DNA of 64,000 nt, from assembly GCF_000282495.1 (NCBI RefSeq), contig NZ_AKJE01000112.1, positions 19,890 through 83,889 on the forward strand, written 5' to 3'. This DNA comes from Pseudomonas sp. GM79 (GTDB lineage Bacteria > Pseudomonadota > Gammaproteobacteria > Pseudomonadales > Pseudomonadaceae). The notes under the pieces are model-generated. The model saw only the letters and a program-made list of their open reading frames with translations. It ran no database searches and had not been told where the DNA came from. Below are positions 9,554-18,403 of this stretch, in pieces. A program made the position numbers and the translations under genes. Position 1 is the stretch's first letter. Each line of letters opens with the position of its first letter.

Positions 9554-10339
9554 ATGACCATGCGTTACAGTGCCCTCCTCGCCGCTCTGTTTGCCAGCCT
9601 GATGCTGAGCCAGGCGCCCGCCCACGCCGACGGTCTGGAGGATGTGGTCAAGCGCGGCACCCTCAAAGTCGCGGTGCCCCAGGACTTCCCGCCGTTCGGT
9701 TCGGTCGGCCCGGACATGAAACCTCGCGGCCTGGACATCGACACCGCCCAACTGCTGGCCGACCAGCTCAAGGTCAAACTCGAACTGACCCCGGTCAACA
9801 GCACCAACCGCATTCCGTTTCTGACCACCGGCAAAGTCGACCTGGTGATTTCCAGCCTCGGCAAGAACCCTGAGCGCGAGAAAGTCATCGACTTCTCCCG
9901 TGCCTACGCGCCGTTCTACCTCGCCGTATTCGGCCCGCCAGACGCCGCCATCAAGGGCCTGGACGATCTCAAGGGCAAAACCATCAGCGTCACCCGTGGC
10001 GCCATCGAAGACATCGAGCTGACCAAAGTCGCTCCCGAAGGCGCGACCATCAAACGCTTCGAAGACAACAACTCGACCATCGCCGCTTACCTCGCAGGGC
10101 AAGTCGACCTGATCGCCAGTGGCAACGTGGTGATGGTGGCAATCAGTGAGAAAAACCCGAAACGCGTGCCGGCGCTGAAAGTGAAGCTCAAGGACTCACC
10201 GGTTTACGTTGGCGTGAACAAGAACGAGCCGGCGCTGCTGGGCAAGGTCAACGACATCCTCGCCACAGCCAAGGCTGACGGTGCGCTGGAAAAGAACTCG
10301 CAAACCTGGCTGAAAGAGCCGCTGCCGGCCGATCTCTGA
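9554..10339 (+). CDS. amino-acid ABC transporter periplasmic binding protein
   Basis: A 261-residue family 3 solute-binding protein. A Sec signal peptide (MTMRYSALLAALFASLMLS, cleaved near AHA|D at about 25) is followed by the typical LKVAVPQDFPPFG opening and GLDIDTAQLLADQL. It captures a polar or charged amino acid in the periplasm for the permeases downstream. The ATG at 9554 is chosen because the signal peptide begins there and GGAG precedes it. First gene of a four-gene operon; the ligand cannot be assigned. Confidence 0.92.
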   Translation: MTMRYSALLAALFASLMLSQAPAHADGLEDVVKRGTLKVAVPQDFPPFGSVGPDMKPRGLDIDTAQLLADQLKVKLELTPVNSTNRIPFLTTGKVDLVISSLGKNPEREKVIDFSRAYAPFYLAVFGPPDAAIKGLDDLKGKTISVTRGAIEDIELTKVAPEGATIKRFEDNNSTIAAYLAGQVDLIASGNVVMVAISEKNPKRVPALKVKLKDSPVYVGVNKNEPALLGKVNDILATAKADGALEKNSQTWLKEPLPADL

Positions 10340-10358
10340 TCGTTCGCGGAGACGACTT

Positions 10359-11030
10359 ATGGCTTATCAGTTCGATTTCTTGCCGGTGGTGGAAAACACC
10401 GACCTGCTGCTACGCGGTGCGCTGTTCACTCTTGAGCTGACAGCCATTGGCGCGGTGCTCGGGGTCGGTCTGGGTATCGTCGGGGCACTGGTGCGGGCGT
10501 GGAACATCCGCCCGTTCGCCGGCATTTTCGGGGTTTACGTCGAGTTGATCCGCAACACGCCATTCCTGGTGCAGTTGTTTTTCATCTTCTTCGGTTTACC
10601 GTCGCTGGGCCTGCAGATTTCCGAATGGCAGGCAGCGGTGCTGGCGATGGTGATCAACCTTGGCGCCTATTCGACCGAAATCATCCGCGCCGGCATTCAA
10701 GCGATCCCCCGCGGGCAGCTGGAAGCCGCAGCCGCCCTGGCAATGACCCGCTTCGAAGCCTTCCGCCACGTGGTTCTGTTGCCGGCGCTGGGCAAGGTCT
10801 GGCCGGCCCTGAGCAGCCAGATCATCATCGTCATGCTCGGCTCGGCGGTCTGTTCGCAGATCGCCACCGAAGAGCTGAGCTTCGCCGCCAACTTCATTCA
10901 ATCGCGTAACTTCCGCGCCTTTGAAACCTATGCCCTGACCACACTGATCTACCTGTGCATGGCGCTGCTGATCCGCCAATTGCTGAACTGGATCGGCCGG
11001 CGCTACATAGCAAGGAGCAGCAGCCAATGA
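10359..11030 (+). CDS. amino-acid ABC transporter permease 1
   Basis: A 223-residue HisMQ-type inner-membrane permease with several hydrophobic segments. The EAA loop (GQLEAAAALAMTRFEAFRHVVLLPALGKVWPA region, about 115-147) is the ATPase docking site. It starts 19 bases after the binding protein. Its stop overlaps the next permease start (ATGA), indicating coupling. Pairs with permease 2 as a heterodimer. Confidence 0.92.
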   Translation: MAYQFDFLPVVENTDLLLRGALFTLELTAIGAVLGVGLGIVGALVRAWNIRPFAGIFGVYVELIRNTPFLVQLFFIFFGLPSLGLQISEWQAAVLAMVINLGAYSTEIIRAGIQAIPRGQLEAAAALAMTRFEAFRHVVLLPALGKVWPALSSQIIIVMLGSAVCSQIATEELSFAANFIQSRNFRAFETYALTTLIYLCMALLIRQLLNWIGRRYIARSSSQ

Positions 11031-11677
11031 GCGATTTCACCTTCTGGGACATCCTGCGCAACCTGCTCACGGGCCTGCAATGGACCCTGGCATTGTCGCT
11101 GGTGGCGTTTATCGGCGGCGGGCTGATCGGCTTGCTGATCATGGTGATGCGGATTTCAAAAAAATCCCTGCCCAGCCACTTCGCCCGCACCTACATCGAA
11201 CTGTTCCAGGGCACACCGCTATTGATGCAGCTGTTTCTGGTGTTCTTCGGTGTGGCGTTGGCCGGTGTGGAGATTTCGCCGTGGATGGCCGCGGCGATGG
11301 CCTTGACGCTGTTCACCAGCGCTTACCTGGCGGAGATCTGGCGCGGTTGTGTCGATTCGATCCCCAATGGCCAGTGGGAAGCCTCGTCGAGCCTGGCACT
11401 CAATCCGCTGGAGCAACTGCGTTACGTGATCCTGCCGCAAGCCTTGCGCATCGCCGTGGCGCCGACCGTGGGTTTCTCGGTGCAAGTGGTCAAAGGCACC
11501 GCCGTCACCTCGATCATCGGCTTCACCGAACTGACCAAGACCGGCGGCATGCTCGCCAACGCTACCTTCGAGCCCTTCATGGTCTATGGCCTGGTGGCGC
11601 TCGGTTACTTCCTGCTCTGCTACCCCTTGTCCCTCAGTGCGCGCTACCTGGAAAGGAGACTGCATGCCTCTGCTTAG
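11027..11677 (+). CDS. amino-acid ABC transporter permease 2
   Basis: A 216-residue HisMQ-type permease. The ATG at 11027 overlaps the previous stop by four bases. The EAA loop (GQWEASSSLALNPLEQLRYV) is visible at about residue 120. Together with permease 1 it forms the membrane channel of the importer. Its 3' end overlaps the ATPase gene by 14 bp. Confidence 0.92.
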   Translation: MSDFTFWDILRNLLTGLQWTLALSLVAFIGGGLIGLLIMVMRISKKSLPSHFARTYIELFQGTPLLMQLFLVFFGVALAGVEISPWMAAAMALTLFTSAYLAEIWRGCVDSIPNGQWEASSSLALNPLEQLRYVILPQALRIAVAPTVGFSVQVVKGTAVTSIIGFTELTKTGGMLANATFEPFMVYGLVALGYFLLCYPLSLSARYLERRLHASA

Positions 11678-12401
11678 AATTTCCGCCCTGCATAAATATT
11701 ACGGCGACCACCATGTGCTCAAAGGCATCGACCTGAGTGTCGACGAAGGCCAGGTGGTGGCAATCATTGGCCGCAGCGGCTCGGGCAAATCCACCTTGCT
11801 GCGCACCCTCAATGGTCTGGAGTCGATCAATGATGGCGTGATCGAAGTCGACGGCGAATACCTCGACGCCGCCCGCGCCGACCTGCGCAGCCTGCGGCAG
11901 AAAGTCGGGATGGTGTTCCAGCAGTTCAATCTGTTCCCGCACCTCACTGTGGGCGAAAACGTCATGCTCGCGCCGCAAGTGGTGCAGAAAGTGCCGAAAG
12001 CCAAAGCCGCCGAACTGGCGCGGCAGATGCTGGAGCGGGTGGGGCTGGGGGAAAAATTCGACGCCTTCCCCGACCGACTGTCTGGCGGCCAGCAACAGCG
12101 GGTGGCGATTGCCCGGGCGCTGGCGATGTCGCCGAAGGTGCTGTTGTGCGATGAAATCACCTCGGCGCTGGACCCGGAACTGGTCAACGAAGTGCTGAGC
12201 GTGGTCCGGCAACTGGCCAAGGAGGGCATGACGCTGATCATGGTCACCCATGAAATGCGCTTTGCCCGCGAGGTTGGGGACAAATTGGTGTTCATGCACC
12301 ATGGCAAGGTGCATGAGGTGGGGGATCCAAAGGTATTGTTTGCCAACCCGCAGACGGCGGAACTGGCGAATTTTATCGGGACGGTTGAGGCGGCAGGCTG
12401 A
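11664..12401 (+). CDS. amino-acid ABC transporter ATP-binding protein
   Basis: A 245-residue ATPase with Walker A GRSGSGKST, Q-loop FQQFNLFPH, signature LSGGQQQRVAIARAL, Walker B VLLCDEITSALDPE and the switch histidine in MVTHEM. It is the GlnQ/HisP type. The ATG at 11664 follows GAAAGGAG. It energises the preceding permeases. A REP pair follows the stop. Confidence 0.95.
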   Translation: MPLLRISALHKYYGDHHVLKGIDLSVDEGQVVAIIGRSGSGKSTLLRTLNGLESINDGVIEVDGEYLDAARADLRSLRQKVGMVFQQFNLFPHLTVGENVMLAPQVVQKVPKAKAAELARQMLERVGLGEKFDAFPDRLSGGQQQRVAIARALAMSPKVLLCDEITSALDPELVNEVLSVVRQLAKEGMTLIMVTHEMRFAREVGDKLVFMHHGKVHEVGDPKVLFANPQTAELANFIGTVEAAG

Positions 12402-12426
12402 GAGATCTTAAGTGCCTGCAAGGCCG

Positions 12427-12525
12427 CCTTCGCGAGCAAGCCCGCTCCCACAAGGATTTTGTGTTGCCTACAATCCTGCGAACGACACCGAACCAATGTG
12501 GGAGCGGGCTTGCTCGCGAAGGGGC
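12427..12525. repeat. REP pair (BIME)
   Basis: Two inverted copies of the window's main REP (ccttcgcgagcaagcccgct... and tgtgggagcgggcttgctcg...) with a 45-bp spacer, downstream of the ABC operon. A fragment resembling another BIME class (gatcgcagccttcgacagcg) lies at 12559-12580. Confidence 0.9.
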
Positions 12526-12645
12526 CATCCGCAACGCCGCAAGTGTCCCGCGGTAAAAGATCGCAGCCTTCGACAGCGCCTACGCGTTGGCGGCAGCGTT
12601 TGATCGTGGCAGGATGTCGAGGTTATCGACCGAGACCCCCTGACC

Positions 12646-14148
12646 ATGCCGCAATCCCAAGCCAAGAATCTGTCCCTGATCGCCGCAATCGACCTGGGCT
12701 CCAACAGCTTTCACATGGTCGTGGCCAAGGCCCAGAACGGCGAAATCCGGATTCTCGAACGTCTCGGGGAGAAGGTTCAGCTGGCCGCCGGCATCGACGA
12801 AGAGCGTCAACTCAGCGAAGAATCCATGCAGCGCGGGCTCGATTGCCTGAAGCGTTTCGCCCAACTGATCAGCGGTATGCCGCCCGGCACCGTGCGGATC
12901 GTCGGCACCAACGCCCTGCGCGAAGCCCGTAACCGCGCCGAATTCATCCACCGCGCCGAAGAAATTCTTGGCCATCCGGTAGAAGTCATCTCTGGCCGTG
13001 AAGAAGCGCGCCTGATTTACCTCGGCGTCTCCCACACCCTCGCCGACACGCCGGGCAAGCGCCTGGTAGCCGACATCGGCGGCGGCAGTACCGAATTCAT
13101 CATCGGCCAGCGCTTCGAACCGCTGCTGCGCGAAAGCCTGCAAATGGGCTGCGTCAGCTATACCCAGCGCTATTTCAAGGATGGCAAGATCACCCCGGCC
13201 CGCTATGCCCAGGCGTACACCGCGGCGCGACTGGAGATCATGAGCATCGAACACGCCCTGCACCGCCTGACCTGGGATGAAGCCATCGGCTCCTCGGGCA
13301 CCATTCGCGCCATTGGCCTGGCGCTGAAGGCCGGCGGGCATGGCACTGGCGAAGTGAATGCCGAAGGCCTGGCCTGGCTCAAGCGCAAACTGTTCAAACT
13401 CGGCGATGTCGAGAAAATCGATTTCGAAGGCATCAAGCCCGACCGTCGGGCGATTTTCCCCGCCGGGTTGGCGATTCTCGAAGCGATCTTCGACGCCCTC
13501 GAATTGCAACGCATGGACCACTGTGAAGGCGCCCTGCGCGAAGGCGTGCTCTACGATCTGTTGGGCCGTCATCATCATGAAGACGTGCGTGAGCGCACAC
13601 TCAGCTCGCTGATGGATCGTTATCATGTTGACCTGGAACAAGCCGCGCGGGTCGAACGCAAGGCGCTGCATGCTTTCGATCAGGTGGCCGAGGATTGGCA
13701 GCTGGATGACGGTGTCTGGCGCGAACTGCTGAGCTGGGCCGCCAAGGTCCATGAAGTGGGTCTGGACATCGCGCACTATCAGTACCACAAGCACGGCGCC
13801 TACCTGATCGAGCACTCGGACCTGGCCGGATTCTCCCGCGAAGACCAGCAAATGCTCGCGCTGCTGGTGCGGGGCCACCGACGCAACATTCCCAAGGACA
13901 AGTTCGCCGAATTCGGCGACGACGGCATCAAGCTGATTCGCCTGTGCGTGTTGCTGCGCTTTGCGATTCTGTTCCACCACATCCGCGGTACCCAGGAAAT
14001 GCCACAAGTCGTGCTGCACGCCAATGGCGACAGCCTGGACGTGTTGTTCCCGGAACACTGGCTGGACGACAACCAGTTGACCCAGGCCGACTTCGCCCTG
14101 GAAGCGGAATGGCTGACCCGCGTCAGCTTCGTGCTGAACGTCCGCTGA
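12646..14148 (+). CDS. ppx: exopolyphosphatase
   Basis: A 500-residue Ppx/GppA phosphatase. It contains phosphate-binding loops IDLGSNSFHMV (about 15-25) and DIGGGSTEFI, then a C-terminal HD-like helical domain (HEVGLDIAHYQYHKHGAYL). It removes terminal phosphates from inorganic polyphosphate. It faces ppk convergently, with a terminator and REP pair between, so synthesis and breakdown genes are adjacent but transcribed separately. Confidence 0.95.
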   Translation: MPQSQAKNLSLIAAIDLGSNSFHMVVAKAQNGEIRILERLGEKVQLAAGIDEERQLSEESMQRGLDCLKRFAQLISGMPPGTVRIVGTNALREARNRAEFIHRAEEILGHPVEVISGREEARLIYLGVSHTLADTPGKRLVADIGGGSTEFIIGQRFEPLLRESLQMGCVSYTQRYFKDGKITPARYAQAYTAARLEIMSIEHALHRLTWDEAIGSSGTIRAIGLALKAGGHGTGEVNAEGLAWLKRKLFKLGDVEKIDFEGIKPDRRAIFPAGLAILEAIFDALELQRMDHCEGALREGVLYDLLGRHHHEDVRERTLSSLMDRYHVDLEQAARVERKALHAFDQVAEDWQLDDGVWRELLSWAAKVHEVGLDIAHYQYHKHGAYLIEHSDLAGFSREDQQMLALLVRGHRRNIPKDKFAEFGDDGIKLIRLCVLLRFAILFHHIRGTQEMPQVVLHANGDSLDVLFPEHWLDDNQLTQADFALEAEWLTRVSFVLNVR

Positions 14149-14153
14149 AATTG

Positions 14154-14183
14154 AAAAAGGCCTTCTTCGGAAGGCCTTTTTTT
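14154..14183 (+). terminator. ppx terminator
   Basis: AAAAAGGCCTTC-ttcg-GAAGGCCTTTTTTT lies right after the ppx stop, with a strong stem, tetraloop and T-tract. Confidence 0.95.
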
Positions 14184-14216
14184 GTGCCCGCGATTCAGCA
14201 GACGATGCAATCCCCA

Positions 14217-14307
14217 TGTGGGAGCGGGCTTGCTCGCGAAGGCGGTGTGTCAGTCAACATTCATGCTGAATGTGCTGCCCCCTTCGCGAGCAAGCCCGCT
14301 CCCACAG
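14217..14307. repeat. REP pair (BIME) between ppx and ppk
   Basis: Inverted copies tgtgggagcgggcttgctcg (from 14217) and ccttcgcgagcaagcccgct (from 14281) form a large palindrome in the convergent intergenic space. Confidence 0.92.
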
Positions 14308-14317
14308 GTTCTGCGCG

Positions 14318-16540
14318 TTAACGAACCGCCAGAATCGGGCTGCCCAAACGCTCAAGCAAGGTGGCCTGGGCACTGCGCGGGTTCTGGTTGCCGGTCGGCG
14401 TGTTGCGGATGTAGCGACCGTCCGCCTGCAGGCTCCAGCTGTGGGTGTTATCGGTCAGATAAAGCTCCAGCTCTTTCTTGACCCGCAAAATCAGCTTCTT
14501 GCCCTCGACCGGGAAGCAAGTCTCGACGCGCTTGTCGAGGTTGCGCTCCATCCAGTCGGCGCTGGACAGGAACATCTGCTCTTCGCCACCGTTGAGGAAG
14601 TAGAAAACCCGGGTGTGTTCCAGGAAACGACCGATGATCGAGCGCACATGGATGTTGTGGGAGACCCCGGCAATGCCCGGTCGCAGGCAGCACATGCCAC
14701 GCACCACCAGATCGATACGCACCCCGGACTGACTGGCCTTGTACAACGCGCGGATGACCTTCGGGTCGGTCAGCGAGTTGAACTTGGCGATGATGTGCGC
14801 CGGTTTGCCGTCGAGGGCGAACTGCGTCTCCCGGGCAATCATGTCGAGCATGCCCTTCTTCAACGTGAACGGTGCGTGCAGCAGTTTCTTCATGCGCAGG
14901 GTCTTGCCCATACCGATCAACTGGCTGAACAGTTTGCCGACGTCTTCGCACAAGGCGTCGTCGGAGGTCAGCAGGCTGTAGTCGGTGTACAGACGGGCGT
15001 TGGCCGCGTGGTAGTTGCCGGTCCCCAAGTGGGCGTAACGGACAATTTCGCCCGCCTCGCGGCGTAAAATCAGCATCATCTTGGCGTGGGTCTTGAAACC
15101 GACCACGCCGTAAATCACCACCGCACCGGCCGCTTGCAGACGGCTGGCCAGTTGCAGGTTGGACTCTTCATCGAACCGCGCGCGCAATTCGATCACTGCC
15201 GTCACTTCCTTGCCGTTACGCGCAGCGTCTACCAGCGCATCGACGATCTCGGAGTTGGCGCCGCTTCGATACAACGTCTGGCGAACCGCCAACACATGCG
15301 GGTCTTTCGCTGCCTGACGCAGCAAGTCGACCACCGGGGTGAACGACTCGAACGGGTGCAGCAACAGAATGTCCTGCTTGCTGATCACGCTGAAAATGTT
15401 CTCGCTGTTTTGCAGCAGTTTCGGGATCTGCGGGGTGAACGGGTTGTATTGCAGCTCCGGATGACTGTCCAGGCCAGTGATGCTGAACAGCCGGGTCAGG
15501 TTGACCGGGCCGTTGACCTGATACAACTCGGTCTCATGCAGGTTGAACTGCTTGAGCAAGTAGTCGGACAAGTGTTTCGGGCAGGTATCGGCAACTTCCA
15601 GCCGCACCGCGTCACCGTAGCGACGGGAGAACAACTCGCCGCGCAGGGCGCGGGCCAGGTCTTCGACATCTTCGGTGTCGACCGCGAGGTCGGCGTTTCG
15701 GGTCAGGCGGAACTGGTAGCAGCCCTTGACCTTCATGCCCTGGAACAGGTCATCGGCGTGAGCGTGGATCATCGACGACAGGAACACATAGTTGTCGCCG
15801 GGACCGCCGACTTCTTCCGGCACCTTGATGATCCGCGGCAGCAGACGCGGTGCCGGGATAATCGCCAGACCGGAGTCGCGACCGAAGGCGTCGATGCCTT
15901 CGAGTTCGACGATGAAGTTCAGGCTCTTGTTCACCAGCAACGGAAACGGGTGCGTCGGGTCGAGGCCGATCGGGGTGATAATCGGGGCGATCTCGTCGCG
16001 GAAGTAACGACGAACCCAGGTCTTGAGCTTGGTGGTCCAGTAACGGCGACGGATGAAGCGGACCTGATGTTTTTCCAGTTCCGGCAACAGAATGTCATTG
16101 AGGATCGCGTATTGGCGATCGACGTGGCCATGCACCAGTTCACTGATGCGAGCCAGGGCCTGGTGCGGTTGCAGGCCATCGGCGCCAGCCTGTTCGCGAG
16201 CGAAGGTGATCTGCTTCTTCAGGCCGGCGACACGAATCTCGAAGAACTCGTCCAGGTTGCTGGAGAAAATCAGCAGAAACTTCAACCGCTCCAGCAATGG
16301 GTAGGACTCATCCAGCGCCTGTTCCAGCACGCGGATATTGAACTGCAGTTGCGAGAGCTCACGATGGATGTACAGGCTGCTGTCATCCAGGCCGGGAATG
16401 GCAATCGCTGGCGCCGCAACAACGGGCTCGGCCACCACCGCGGGAGGAGCAGGCTCCAGCTCCGGCGGGGTTTCGGCGATTGGCTCCACCACAGGTTGAG
16501 CGTCTTTTACGGCAACTTCAGTGAGTCCTTCGGTATTCAT
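14318..16540 (-). CDS. ppk1: polyphosphate kinase 1
   Basis: A 740-residue Ppk1. The N-domain begins near YIHRELSQLQFNIRVLEQ (about 57-74). The catalytic phospholipase-D-like domains include FKTHAKMMLILRREAG, whose histidine matches the autophosphorylated one of the family, and YAHLGTGNYH. It makes polyphosphate from ATP reversibly. It carries an unusual low-complexity Pro/Glu/Ala/Val N-terminal extension of about 50 residues before the conserved core. It lies 18 bp downstream of hemB on the same strand, so it may be co-transcribed. Confidence 0.96.
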   Translation of the reverse strand: MNTEGLTEVAVKDAQPVVEPIAETPPELEPAPPAVVAEPVVAAPAIAIPGLDDSSLYIHRELSQLQFNIRVLEQALDESYPLLERLKFLLIFSSNLDEFFEIRVAGLKKQITFAREQAGADGLQPHQALARISELVHGHVDRQYAILNDILLPELEKHQVRFIRRRYWTTKLKTWVRRYFRDEIAPIITPIGLDPTHPFPLLVNKSLNFIVELEGIDAFGRDSGLAIIPAPRLLPRIIKVPEEVGGPGDNYVFLSSMIHAHADDLFQGMKVKGCYQFRLTRNADLAVDTEDVEDLARALRGELFSRRYGDAVRLEVADTCPKHLSDYLLKQFNLHETELYQVNGPVNLTRLFSITGLDSHPELQYNPFTPQIPKLLQNSENIFSVISKQDILLLHPFESFTPVVDLLRQAAKDPHVLAVRQTLYRSGANSEIVDALVDAARNGKEVTAVIELRARFDEESNLQLASRLQAAGAVVIYGVVGFKTHAKMMLILRREAGEIVRYAHLGTGNYHAANARLYTDYSLLTSDDALCEDVGKLFSQLIGMGKTLRMKKLLHAPFTLKKGMLDMIARETQFALDGKPAHIIAKFNSLTDPKVIRALYKASQSGVRIDLVVRGMCCLRPGIAGVSHNIHVRSIIGRFLEHTRVFYFLNGGEEQMFLSSADWMERNLDKRVETCFPVEGKKLILRVKKELELYLTDNTHSWSLQADGRYIRNTPTGNQNPRSAQATLLERLGSPILAVR

Positions 16541-16558
16541 CGAATGTTCCTGGGAGGG

Positions 16559-17572
16559 CTATTTTTGCTCTCGTAACAATTGAGCAGCACGGACGGCAAA
16601 GTAAGTCAGGATGCCATCAGCGCCTGCACGTTTAAAAGCGGTCAGGGATTCAAGGATAACCCCTTCGCTCAACCAGCCATTCTGGATCGCTGCCATGTGC
16701 ATGGCGTATTCACCGCTGACCTGATAGACAAAGGTCGGCACTTTAAATTCTTCTTTGACCCGATAAAGGATATCCAGATACGGCATGCCTGGCTTGACCA
16801 TGACCATGTCCGCGCCTTCTGACAAGTCCGCCGCCACTTCGTGCAGGGCTTCGTTGCTGTTGGCCGGGTCCATCTGATAGGAGGCCTTGTTGGCCTTGCC
16901 CAGGTTCAGCGCCGAACCCACCGCATCGCGGAACGGGCCGTAATAGGCGCTGGCGTATTTGGCCGAGTAAGCCATGATCCGCACGTTGACGTGATCGGCC
17001 AGCTCCAGCGCTTCGCGGATCGCCTGAATGCGACCGTCCATCATGTCCGAAGGCGCCACCACCTGAGCGCCGGCTTCGGCGTGGGACAGGGCCTGTTTAA
17101 CCAGTGCGTCGACGGTAATGTCGTTCTGCACGTAGCCTTCTTCATCGAGAATGCCGTCCTGGCCGTGGGTGGTAAACGGGTCCAGGGCGACGTCGGTGAT
17201 AACACCCAGCTCCGGGAACCGGTCACGCAGGGCTCGGGTGGCGCGCTGGGCGATGCCGTCGGGATTCCAGGCTTCAGCGGCGTCCAGGGATTTGAGCTCC
17301 GGCGGCGTCACCGGGAACAATGCCAGGGCCGGAATCCCCAACTCAACCCACTTGGCCGCTTCTTCCAGCAACAGGTCGATGGTCAGACGCTCGACGCCCG
17401 GCATCGACGCCACCGCTTCGCGACGGTTTTCACCGTCCAGCACGAACACCGGCAGGATCAGGTCATCGACGGTCAGTACGTTTTCACGGACCAGTCGACG
17501 CGAGAAATCATCACGACGGTTGCGACGCAGGCGGGTTGCAGGAAACAAACGATTGGCGGGGGTAAAGCTCAC
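16559..17572 (-). CDS. hemB: delta-aminolevulinate dehydratase (porphobilinogen synthase)
   Basis: A 337-residue HemB. It condenses two 5-aminolevulinate molecules to porphobilinogen in haem synthesis. The active-site lysine segments are MAYSAKYASAYYGPFRDA and MVMVKPGMPYLDILY. The cysteine-rich zinc site of animal enzymes is replaced by an Asp-containing LDPFTTHGQDG, as in magnesium-dependent Pseudomonas enzymes. The start is GTG at 17572 because AGGAG is correctly placed upstream; the longer frame has no conserved sequence. Followed closely by ppk. Confidence 0.95.
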   Translation of the reverse strand: MSFTPANRLFPATRLRRNRRDDFSRRLVRENVLTVDDLILPVFVLDGENRREAVASMPGVERLTIDLLLEEAAKWVELGIPALALFPVTPPELKSLDAAEAWNPDGIAQRATRALRDRFPELGVITDVALDPFTTHGQDGILDEEGYVQNDITVDALVKQALSHAEAGAQVVAPSDMMDGRIQAIREALELADHVNVRIMAYSAKYASAYYGPFRDAVGSALNLGKANKASYQMDPANSNEALHEVAADLSEGADMVMVKPGMPYLDILYRVKEEFKVPTFVYQVSGEYAMHMAAIQNGWLSEGVILESLTAFKRAGADGILTYFAVRAAQLLREQK

Positions 17573-17770
17573 GGCAGACTCCTGAGCCCGCGCTGGCGGG
17601 CGAGCGTGACAGTTATAAGCGGCCATTATGACGAACGGATGACAGTTGTGCTTCAGGAAGCCGCATTCCATTGTCCTTGTAGGAAATGTTCACGTCGAGA
17701 CACATTTTGACACTTTCCTGAATGTGTCCGAGGGGTTAGGCTGCGCGTTCATTTCGCCAGCACCCAGACA

Positions 17771-18403
17771 ATGCTCCAACAATTTCTTCAGGAATTCGGC
17801 TACTTCGCCCTCTTTCTCGGCACATTCTTCGAAGGCGAAACCATCCTGGTGCTCGCGGGCTTCCTTGCGTTCCGTGGATACATGGACATCAAGGTAGTGA
17901 TGCTCGTGGCATTCCTCGGCAGTTATGCCGGCGATCAGCTGTGGTATTTCCTGGGACGCAAGCACGGGCGCAAACTGCTGGCGCGCAAACCGCGCTGGCA
18001 ACTGATGGGCGATCGGGCGCTGGAACATATCCGCAAGCACCCGGACATCTGGGTGCTGAGCTTCCGCTTTGTCTATGGACTGCGCACCGTGATGCCAGTG
18101 GCGATCGGTCTGTCGGGCTATCCACCGGGACGTTACCTGCTGCTCAACGGGATTGGCGCAGCCATCTGGGCCGCCGCGCTGGCTTCCGCCGCCTATCATT
18201 TCGGCGCAGTGCTCGAAGGCATGCTGGGCAGCGTCAAGAAGTATGAGCTGTGGGTGCTGGGCGCCCTGCTGGTACTGGGCTTTTGCCTGTGGCTGCGGCG
18301 GCGCTTCAAGAATGCCCGTCTGGCGAAGAAGATCTACGCCGACGAGCAAGCGTTGAAAGCTGAACAGGCCAAGTCCAGCGAACCTACGACGCCCATCGAG
18401 TGA
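17771..18403 (+). CDS. DedA-family membrane protein
   Basis: A 210-residue protein with several membrane helices. It has the DedA motifs GTFFEGETILVLAGFLA (16-32; an acidic residue in the re-entrant loop) and FRFVYGLRTVMPVAIG (about 98-113). DedA proteins are inner-membrane lipid transporters or flippases that help keep undecaprenyl phosphate or phospholipid balance. The exact substrate here is unknown. It is divergent from hemB across about 200 bp, and its 3' end overlaps the sterol-desaturase-like gene by 20 bp. Confidence 0.9.
   Translation: MLQQFLQEFGYFALFLGTFFEGETILVLAGFLAFRGYMDIKVVMLVAFLGSYAGDQLWYFLGRKHGRKLLARKPRWQLMGDRALEHIRKHPDIWVLSFRFVYGLRTVMPVAIGLSGYPPGRYLLLNGIGAAIWAAALASAAYHFGAVLEGMLGSVKKYELWVLGALLVLGFCLWLRRRFKNARLAKKIYADEQALKAEQAKSSEPTTPIE

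Noticed and set aside
12580..14217. 545-codon minus-strand open frame opposite ppx
   Set aside because: Ppx on the plus strand has clear family motifs and a terminator. The antisense frame is His/Gln/Val-rich, typical of a GC-rich shadow frame.
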